This document shows, in pieces, positions 23,010-29,106 of a stretch of DNA of 37,524 nucleotides. Position numbers and translations under genes: made by a program. This DNA comes from DASXBA01 sp036406475 (GTDB lineage Bacteria; Actinomycetota; Thermoleophilia; Solirubrobacterales; Thermoleophilaceae), in the NCBI GenBank assembly GCA_036406475.1, contig DASXBA010000178.1, forward strand, positions 1 to 37,524, in the 5' to 3' direction. Position 1 is the first letter of the stretch; each line of letters opens with the position of its first letter. Under the pieces are notes generated by a model. The model ran no database searches. It had not been told where the DNA came from and saw only the letters and a program-made list of their open reading frames with translations.

Positions 23010-25058
23010 GTGTCCGGACGGCTCGCGAGCGCTGTGGTGGTCCTCGTCCTGATCGCCCTGCCGGCTCCCGCGGCGGCCGCCACGCCGGCGAGCTGCGGAG
23101 TCCCGGGGCCAAGCCAGTCGTTCACCGGCCACTTCAGCGCGTCGCAGCAGGGCGCCTACGTCTTCGTCCCGTTCAACGTGCCCGGCGGCACCACCCAGGT
23201 GCGCGTCGCCTACTGCTGGGACGACTCGAGCGGGACCAGCGACCACACGCTCGACCTGGGCGTCTACCAGACCCGGCCCGACCCGGCACGGCCCTGGGGC
23301 ATGGCCGACTTCCGCGGCTGGGGCGGCTCGGGCTACCGCGACGTGACGATCACCCCGCAGGGGTTCTCGAGCGAGGCGCAGTACGACGCGAACCGAAAGG
23401 CCTACGTCCCGGGGCGCACCACGCGCTCGTTCGTCCCCGGCCCCATCCCCTCCGGTCAGTGGGCGGCGGAGCTCGGCCTGGCGAACATCGACCCGACCGA
23501 CCTCGACGGCGTCAACTATCGGGTCGAGGTGAAGTACTACAACGACCCCTCCTTCGACGACGATCCCTACACCAGGCCGAAGCACGACTCGCGTCCCGTC
23601 CGCCGCGGCGCGGCCTGGTACGCGGGCGACTTCCATGTGCACGCCGAGCACTCGGGCGACGCCCAGGCCAGCTTCACCGACGTCCTGAACTACGCCTTCA
23701 AGCCCAAGTCGAGCGGCGGCCCCGGCCTCGACTTCGTGGCCATCACCGACCACAACACCGGCACCGGCTGGCCCGAGGAGGACCGCAGGCGCTCGGCCCA
23801 CCCTCGCAACCTGATCCTCCGCGGCGAGGAGGTCACGACCTACCACGGCCACACGAACAACATCGCGAGCGGCGTGGAGCCGGACTACCGCACGGGGCCG
23901 CTCTACCAGCGCCGGGCCGACGGGTCGCTGGCGCTGGTGCGCGGCTCCCGGCCCGTCTCGACGGTCTTCGACACGGTGAACGCCGCGGGCGGCATCACCC
24001 AGATCAACCACCCGACGATCTTCCCGTCGCCGCCGTTCCCGTCGAACCTGTGCCGCGGCTGCTCGTGGACGCACAGCGAGGCCGACACCAACTACTCCAA
24101 GGTCGACTCGATCGAGGTCGCCACCGGTCCGCAGAAGGTGAGCGGCGCCCCCAACCCGTTCGTCAACACCGCGATCGACTTCTACGACGCCCAGCTGAAG
24201 AAGGGCCATCACATCGCCGCGGTAGGCGGAAGCGACGACCACAGCGCCGGCACGGGCACGGGACCAACCGACGCGCCGATCGGGCAGCCCACGACCGTCG
24301 TCCGCGCCTGCGACCTCTCCGAGCAGGGCGTGCGCCGGGCGGTCGAGGCCGGCCACACCTACGTGAAGGTCGGCGGGCCCCGAGCGCCCGACCTGAGGTT
24401 GACGGCCCGGCCGCAGGGCTCGAGCACACCGACGGCCATCCTGGGCGACACGCTCCACACGAAGAAGCCCGTCGCCTTCCGAGCGACCGTGACCGGCGCC
24501 GGCACGGGCTACGCGCTCGAGGTGGTGAAGAACGGCTCCGCGGTCCAGACGGTGCCGCTCACGAGCGGGAGCAGCACGACCGGCTTCACTTCGAGCGGGC
24601 CGGGCTTCTATCGGCTCCAGGTGATGCAGGGCGCGCTCGTGAGCGACGTCTCGAGCCCGATCTGGGTCAGCACGGCCGCCGGCCCGCGGCCCGACGGCGG
24701 ACGCTGCCCGGCCAGCGGCCTCCCGCGCCTACGGGTGGGCTTCGGACGCTACGGGCCCACCCGCGTCCGCCACTCCCGCTTCAAGATCCGCTGCCGCATG
24801 AGCGGGCGCGGGCGGCGCAACTGCCGGATCCGCGCCCTGGCCCACGTGCGCGGCCACCTGCGCACGATCGCCTACAAGCGCGTGGTGGTGCGGCGGCGCA
24901 GCAAGGTCGCCACGCTCAAGCTCAACCGGCGCGGGCGCCGGCTACTGGCCCACCATCGCCGCGTGCGGGTGCGCATCAAGCTGCGCGCCAGCGCGCACGG
25001 CTACCGCACGGGCAGGGCCTCGAAGCGCTTCAGGCTGCGCCGCTCGCGCCCCCGCTAG
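23010..25058 (+). CDS. Secreted PHP-domain metal-dependent hydrolase (CehA/McbA-like) with basic C-terminus
   Basis: A 682-residue protein with a signal peptide (residues 1-24, AxA site). A beta-rich N-terminal region (about 30-195) precedes a PHP domain of the CehA/McbA type (about 203-450). Metal-binding motifs are DFHVHAEHSGD (H209, H211), AITDHN (D247, H248), RGEEVTTYHGH, INHP and GGSDDHS. CehA/McbA members include carbaryl hydrolase and phosphodiesterase-like enzymes; the substrate here is unknown. A beta-sandwich-like region (about 455-560) is followed by about 110 residues extremely rich in Arg and Lys, which could bind wall polymers or polyphosphate. The GTG start gives a clean signal peptide. 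Confidence 0.85.
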   Translation: MSGRLASAVVVLVLIALPAPAAAATPASCGVPGPSQSFTGHFSASQQGAYVFVPFNVPGGTTQVRVAYCWDDSSGTSDHTLDLGVYQTRPDPARPWGMADFRGWGGSGYRDVTITPQGFSSEAQYDANRKAYVPGRTTRSFVPGPIPSGQWAAELGLANIDPTDLDGVNYRVEVKYYNDPSFDDDPYTRPKHDSRPVRRGAAWYAGDFHVHAEHSGDAQASFTDVLNYAFKPKSSGGPGLDFVAITDHNTGTGWPEEDRRRSAHPRNLILRGEEVTTYHGHTNNIASGVEPDYRTGPLYQRRADGSLALVRGSRPVSTVFDTVNAAGGITQINHPTIFPSPPFPSNLCRGCSWTHSEADTNYSKVDSIEVATGPQKVSGAPNPFVNTAIDFYDAQLKKGHHIAAVGGSDDHSAGTGTGPTDAPIGQPTTVVRACDLSEQGVRRAVEAGHTYVKVGGPRAPDLRLTARPQGSSTPTAILGDTLHTKKPVAFRATVTGAGTGYALEVVKNGSAVQTVPLTSGSSTTGFTSSGPGFYRLQVMQGALVSDVSSPIWVSTAAGPRPDGGRCPASGLPRLRVGFGRYGPTRVRHSRFKIRCRMSGRGRRNCRIRALAHVRGHLRTIAYKRVVVRRRSKVATLKLNRRGRRLLAHHRRVRVRIKLRASAHGYRTGRASKRFRLRRSRPR

Positions 25059-25106
25059 GCCGGCCTCACGACCGGATTGAGCTGACTTCCTACCCAGCCG
25101 TCGTTC

Positions 25107-25122
25107 GCGGCGGCGCCGCCGC
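25107..25122. repeat. 16-bp perfect palindrome between convergent genes
   Basis: GCGGCGGCGCCGCCGC is fully self-complementary and sits between the convergent ends of the PHP-domain and MBL-fold genes, touching the MBL stop codon. There is no T-run and hardly any loop, so it is at best a weak bidirectional end signal. Confidence 0.3.
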
Positions 25123-25790
25123 TAGGCGCTGTGGGTCTCCCCCGGCTGCAGGATCACGACCTCGCTCGCGCTCACGTCCGACTTGAAAGCCTCGGCGTCG
25201 GTCTCGATCGGTGGGAACGTGTCGTAGTGACAGGGGATCACCTGCGAGGCGCCCACCAGCTCGGCCGCCTTGACCCCGTCGTGGCGGTCCATCGTGTAGT
25301 GGCCCCCGATGCACATCAGCGCGACGTCGATCTGGTCGCGGTCGCTGACCAGCTTGAGGTCGGAGAAGAGCGCCGTGTCGCCGAGGTGGTAGATGGTCTT
25401 GCCGCCGAGATTGATCACGAGGCCGGCCGGCGTGTTGACCGTGCCGCTCGGCGTGGTCGAGGTATGCCAGGCGGGCACCAGCCGGACCCAGCCGCCGTCG
25501 AACTCCACGGTGCCGCCGAGGTTCGGGTCGGCCACGTTCTCGATGTCGTTCTCGGAGAGCTCGCCGGCCAGCTCGACGATCGCCACGCACTGCGCGTTCG
25601 TGCGCTTGGCGATGTCGACCACGTCGCCCCAGTGGTCCTGGTGCCCGTGGGTCAGGAAGATGTGCGTCGGGTCGACGTCTCCCGCCTCGACCGCGGCCTT
25701 GGGGTTCCCCGTGAGGAACGGGTCGATCAGGACCCGTGTGTCCCCGTCGCTCAACTCGAAGCAGGCATGTCCCAGGAAGCGGATGTCCAT
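25122..25790 (-). CDS. UPF0173-type metallo-beta-lactamase-fold hydrolase
   Basis: A 222-residue MBL-fold protein of the UPF0173/UlaG-like group. The metal-binding motif is HGHQDHW (H48, H50, D52, H53), with further ligands in AWHTST and LGDTALF and a final PCHYDTFP. The N-terminus MDIRFLGHACFEL is typical of this group. Members are metal-dependent hydrolases of mostly unknown substrate. The ATG at 25790 has an SD-like GAAAGG about eight bases upstream. A small unknown gene lies 13 bp upstream on the same strand and may share its transcript. Confidence 0.92.
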   Translation of the reverse strand: MDIRFLGHACFELSDGDTRVLIDPFLTGNPKAAVEAGDVDPTHIFLTHGHQDHWGDVVDIAKRTNAQCVAIVELAGELSENDIENVADPNLGGTVEFDGGWVRLVPAWHTSTTPSGTVNTPAGLVINLGGKTIYHLGDTALFSDLKLVSDRDQIDVALMCIGGHYTMDRHDGVKAAELVGASQVIPCHYDTFPPIETDAEAFKSDVSASEVVILQPGETHSA

Positions 25791-25803
25791 GTGATCCCTT
25801 TCT

Positions 25804-26109
25804 TCAGTTCTGATCCAGTTCCCTAGCCAGTTCCCAGCCCACGGCCACGCCTACCAGCATTCCCATGCGCGCCTCGTCGGCGAGCAGGGTGCGCATCCGC
25901 GTGGCGCGCTCGTCCGGGTCGACGGCGTCGGCCGCAGCGCGGACCTCCGCCTCGTGCGACTCGCCGAACCAGCCGCCCTGCTCGAGCGCGTCGGCCAGGA
26001 TCCGCTGTAGCTGGGGCGCGATCGCCGACAGCCGCTCCTCCGCGCCGCGGAAGCGTTCGGGCTCGGAAAGCGCGGCAACGGCGGCCTCCAGCTGCTCGTC
26101 CGTGAACAC
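25804..26109 (-). CDS. Hypothetical helical protein (101 aa)
   Basis: A 101-residue acidic, almost wholly alpha-helical protein of no family I recognise (VFTDEQLEAAVAALSEPERFRGAEERL...). It has no membrane segment or cysteine. The GTG at 26109 is chosen because longer frames run into the divergent selD gene. It lies 18 bp from the selD start and 13 bp before the MBL-fold gene. Confidence 0.7.
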   Translation of the reverse strand: MFTDEQLEAAVAALSEPERFRGAEERLSAIAPQLQRILADALEQGGWFGESHEAEVRAAADAVDPDERATRMRTLLADEARMGMLVGVAVGWELARELDQN

Positions 26110-26115
26110 GGGCGG

Positions 26116-26121
26116 GATACT
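26116..26121 (+). promoter_or_regulatory. -10-like box (GATACT) upstream of selD
   Basis: GATACT ends six bases before the selD GTG, in an 18-bp divergent gap that contains no Shine-Dalgarno. This again fits a leaderless message. Confidence 0.4.
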
Positions 26122-26127
26122 ACGTCG

Positions 26128-27123
26128 GTGAAGCTGACCGCTCTCTCGCACGGCGCCGGCTGCGCCTGCAAGCTGCCGGCCGCCGAGCTGCACGCCCTGC
26201 TCGAGGACCTGCCGCTCCCCCGCAACGACGACGTGCTGGTGGCCGCCGACACGGCCGACGACGCCGCCGTCTACCGGGTGGCCGACGACCTCGCGCTCGT
26301 TTCCACCGCCGACTTCTTCACCCCGATCGTCGACGACCCCTACGACTTCGGCCGCATAGCCGCGGCCAACGCGCTGTCCGACGTCTACGCGATGGGCGGG
26401 CGGCCGCTGACCGCTCTCAACCTCGTGGCCTGGTCGCTCGAGAGCCTGGGCTCCGAGCTGCTGCGCGAGGTGCTCCGCGGCGGCGCCGACGTGGCGGGCG
26501 AGGCCGGCGTGGCCGTGGTGGGCGGCCACTCGATCGACGACCCCGAGCCCAAGTTCGGGATGGCCGTGACCGGCACCGTGCACCCCGAGCGGCTCGTGCG
26601 GAACTCCACCGCCCGCGCCGGCGACGAGCTCTTCCTCACCAAGCCCGTGGGCGGCGGCGTGGCCTCGACGGCGTTGAAGCGCGGGCTGGCCACGAACGGG
26701 GACGCGATCGAGGTGATGACCCGGCTCAACCGCGATGACGCGGCCGCGGCCGTGGCCGCCGGCGCAAGCGCGATGACGGACGTGACCGGGTTCGGCCTGC
26801 TCGGCCACCTGCACGAGCTGACCGGCGCCAGCGGCCTCGCGGCCGAGCTCGAGGCGGACGCGGTGCCTGCCATCGAGGGAGTGCTGGCTCTGCTCCGCTC
26901 CGAGGAGCCGCCGATCGCCGGCGGCAGCAGGCGCAACCGCGACTGGGTCGAGCCGCACGTGGACTGGTCGGAATCAGTGCCCGAGGAGCGCCGCTGGCTC
27001 CTCTGCGACGCGATGACCTCCGGCGGCCTGTTGGTGGCGGCGGCGCCCGGCGCCGGCGCCCCGGGCACGCGCATCGGCCGCCTGCTGGAGGGCGAGGCGG
27101 GCCGGATCTTCGTCGGTCAGTAA
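26128..27123 (+). CDS. selD: Selenophosphate synthase (selenide, water dikinase)
   Basis: A 331-residue SelD that makes selenophosphate from selenide and ATP. The catalytic motif SHGAGCACK keeps the Cys/Lys pair (C12, K15) equivalent to C17 and K20 of E. coli SelD. The ATP-binding N-terminal PurM-like domain has ADFFTPIVDDPYDFGRIAAANALSDVYAMGG with its metal-binding aspartates. The C-terminal half has MTDVTGFGLLGHLHE and TSGGLLVA. The active-site residue is Cys, not selenocysteine. No selA, selB, selC or mnmH is in the window, so the selenium use cannot be deduced here. The last 7 bp overlap the convergent rhomboid-like gene. Confidence 0.93.
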   Translation: MKLTALSHGAGCACKLPAAELHALLEDLPLPRNDDVLVAADTADDAAVYRVADDLALVSTADFFTPIVDDPYDFGRIAAANALSDVYAMGGRPLTALNLVAWSLESLGSELLREVLRGGADVAGEAGVAVVGGHSIDDPEPKFGMAVTGTVHPERLVRNSTARAGDELFLTKPVGGGVASTALKRGLATNGDAIEVMTRLNRDDAAAAVAAGASAMTDVTGFGLLGHLHELTGASGLAAELEADAVPAIEGVLALLRSEEPPIAGGSRRNRDWVEPHVDWSESVPEERRWLLCDAMTSGGLLVAAAPGAGAPGTRIGRLLEGEAGRIFVGQ

Positions 27124-27911
27124 GCCGTCCGGCGGGTGAAGATCGGCAGCGCGGGCGCCAGCACGGCGCCGGCGAGCGCCCCGCCCGCGGCGGCGACGAT
27201 GTTGGCCTCGTCGACCGCCACCGACAGCAGCACGAGCACCGCGGCGGCCACGTAGACCCCGAGCAGGTCGCTGCCGCGGGCGTCGCCGCGGCGAGCGGCG
27301 AGGCGGTCGTCGACGAGCCAGGCCGTCAACAGCCCGAGCGCCGCGCCGTTGGCGCCGGCCACCACCGCGTCCGGCTGGCTCGTGAAGAGCGGCGGAACGT
27401 CGACGGCCACGGCCAGGGCACAGCCCGCCGCGCCGGAGAGCACGAAGACGAGCAGCACGGACACGGGCCCGAAGCGGCGCTCCAGCATCGACCCGAACAG
27501 CCCCACGGCCGCCAGGGCCACGAACTGGTAGCCGAGCGCGTTGAGGTGCACGAACGGGGCCGCGAACCAGCGCCAGACCTCGTCGGCGCCGGAGTAGACG
27601 TCGATCGTGCCCAGGAGCCCGAAGTCGAGGTTCTGATTGGCCGCGTATACGAGCGTGGTGGCGAGCGAGCCCACGATCAGCGCGATCGTCGCCCAGGGGC
27701 GGACATCCGGCGCAATGCCCTCGATCTCGTCCGCGCGGAGCCGCGGCAGACGCGGCCGGCGCTTCTTGGCCCGCTTCTCCGTGGGTGCGCCGCGCTCCAG
27801 CTTGGGCGCCCTCTTCCGGACCCGCTGGCCGCAGTACGGGCACTCCGTGACGTACGGGCTGACCTCGGACCCGCAGTTCTTGCAGACGACGAACAGGTCA
27901 GGCTGGGACAC
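27117..27911 (-). CDS. Rhomboid-fold membrane protein with N-terminal zinc ribbon, catalytic residues missing
   Basis: A 264-residue protein. An N-terminal zinc ribbon (C10-x2-C13...C24-x2-C27) and a basic linker (31-60) precede a six-helix rhomboid domain (about 70-255). Rhomboid landmarks remain: WRWFAAPFVHLNALGYQF, where active members have the HxxxN helix, and GSMLERRFGP. The catalytic GxSG is GANG (N188 replaces Ser). The His of helix 6 is also absent, the equivalent region reading NIVAAAGG. It should be a pseudoprotease, perhaps a binding or chaperone-like module in the manner of iRhoms and derlins. The zinc ribbon could bind a partner. Confidence 0.85.
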   Translation of the reverse strand: MSQPDLFVVCKNCGSEVSPYVTECPYCGQRVRKRAPKLERGAPTEKRAKKRRPRLPRLRADEIEGIAPDVRPWATIALIVGSLATTLVYAANQNLDFGLLGTIDVYSGADEVWRWFAAPFVHLNALGYQFVALAAVGLFGSMLERRFGPVSVLLVFVLSGAAGCALAVAVDVPPLFTSQPDAVVAGANGAALGLLTAWLVDDRLAARRGDARGSDLLGVYVAAAVLVLLSVAVDEANIVAAAGGALAGAVLAPALPIFTRRTAY

Positions 27912-27951
27912 GGCCTCTCAGGGTACCTTCCCCCAGCGGGCCGCTCGTGCC

Positions 27952-29088
27952 TTATTCGCGCGGGATGTCGACCGTCTCGGGCACCGAGGCGGTGAGGATC
28001 TCCCCGACGACCTCGCGCAGGTCGTGGTTGGCCTCGTACACCACGATCTGGCGGGAGGCCCCGTTGCCGCGGTCGAGCAGATCCTCGAGTTCGTCGAGGT
28101 CGTCGGCCGAGCCCAGGTCCTCCGCGTGCGGCCGCAGCCGGTCCATGAGGCGGCGCGCCAGCACCCGACCCTGCACTCGCTCCATCTTGGGCAGGTCCAC
28201 GAGCTCGGCGTCCAGGCCATGGCGCGCGGCGAGCCACTTGTTCTCGTCGAGCATCTCGTATGGGTAGCGCGACAGCCGCTTGCCGGCCTCGAAGTGCTCG
28301 GCCAGCTCCTTGACCATGGCCTGGACAAGGGCGGCCAGGGCGATCGTGTGCTCGACCCGGGTCTGCGAGTCCATCACCCGCACCTCCACCGTGCCGAACT
28401 TCGGGTGCGGCCTCACGTCGTACCAGAGGTAGGTGTAGTCGGAGATGACCTTGCTCTCGATCATGAACTTGATCCGCTTGGACCAGTCCTCGAAGTCGTC
28501 GTAGCGGGGCGGAATCCCCACGCGCGGGAACGCCCGGAAGATCGGCGTGCGGGTCGAGAGGAGCCCGGTCTGGTCGGCGCGCCAGAACGGGGAGTTGGCG
28601 GACAGGGCCAGCAGCAGCGGCAGGTGGACGCGCATGCCGTTGACCACGTGGATCGCCTTGTCGGGGTCGTCGAGCCCGACGTGCACGTGGATGCCGAAGA
28701 TCAGCTCCTGGCGCGCCACGAACTGGAGGCCGGCGACGAGGTCGCGGTAGCGCGGCCGCGAGACGATCCGCTGGTCCTCCCACATCGCGAACGGGTGGGT
28801 GCCCGCGGCGCCGATCGCCAGGCCGCGCTCGTTCGCGACCTGCTGAATCTGCCGCCGCAGCGCCCTGAGCTGCGCCCCCGCGTCGGCAGTGCCCTCACAG
28901 GGAGTCGTCGCGATCTCGCAGACCGACTCCATCAACTCGGGCTTGACCTCGCCCTCGGTGGAGACGTCCTGAATCGCCGCCAGGAGCCCCTCGATCGAAT
29001 TCGCGAGCTCCAGCGTCTCCTGGTCGACGATCATGAGCTCCTCCTCGATACCCAGGGTGTACGAGGGGCCCGTGAACCGGTGCTCCAC
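27952..29088 (-). CDS. Glutamate-cysteine ligase type 2 / YbdK-like carboxylate-amine ligase
   Basis: A 378-residue GCS2-family ATP-dependent ligase. The N-terminal YTLGIEEELMIVD holds metal-binding acids; GIHVHVGLDD and VEVRVMDSQT follow in the family order. YbdK-like members have weak gamma-glutamylcysteine ligase activity, while in actinobacteria relatives include EgtA and ATP-grasp-free ligases. No ergothioneine or mycothiol genes are adjacent, so the substrate is open. The GTG at 29088 lies six bases after TACGCT and has no SD. The preceding GGDEF/EAL gene ends 18 bp upstream. Confidence 0.9.
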   Translation of the reverse strand: MEHRFTGPSYTLGIEEELMIVDQETLELANSIEGLLAAIQDVSTEGEVKPELMESVCEIATTPCEGTADAGAQLRALRRQIQQVANERGLAIGAAGTHPFAMWEDQRIVSRPRYRDLVAGLQFVARQELIFGIHVHVGLDDPDKAIHVVNGMRVHLPLLLALSANSPFWRADQTGLLSTRTPIFRAFPRVGIPPRYDDFEDWSKRIKFMIESKVISDYTYLWYDVRPHPKFGTVEVRVMDSQTRVEHTIALAALVQAMVKELAEHFEAGKRLSRYPYEMLDENKWLAARHGLDAELVDLPKMERVQGRVLARRLMDRLRPHAEDLGSADDLDELEDLLDRGNGASRQIVVYEANHDLREVVGEILTASVPETVDIPRE

Positions 29089-29094
29089 GGCGGT

Positions 29095-29100
29095 AGCGTA
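29095..29100 (-). promoter_or_regulatory. -10 box (TACGCT) of a probable leaderless transcript
   Basis: TACGCT fits TANNNT and ends six bases before the GTG of the GCS2-type gene. It lies in the 18-bp gap after the GGDEF/EAL gene, so the ligase may have its own promoter. Confidence 0.45.
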
Positions 29101-29106
29101 GCCGCG

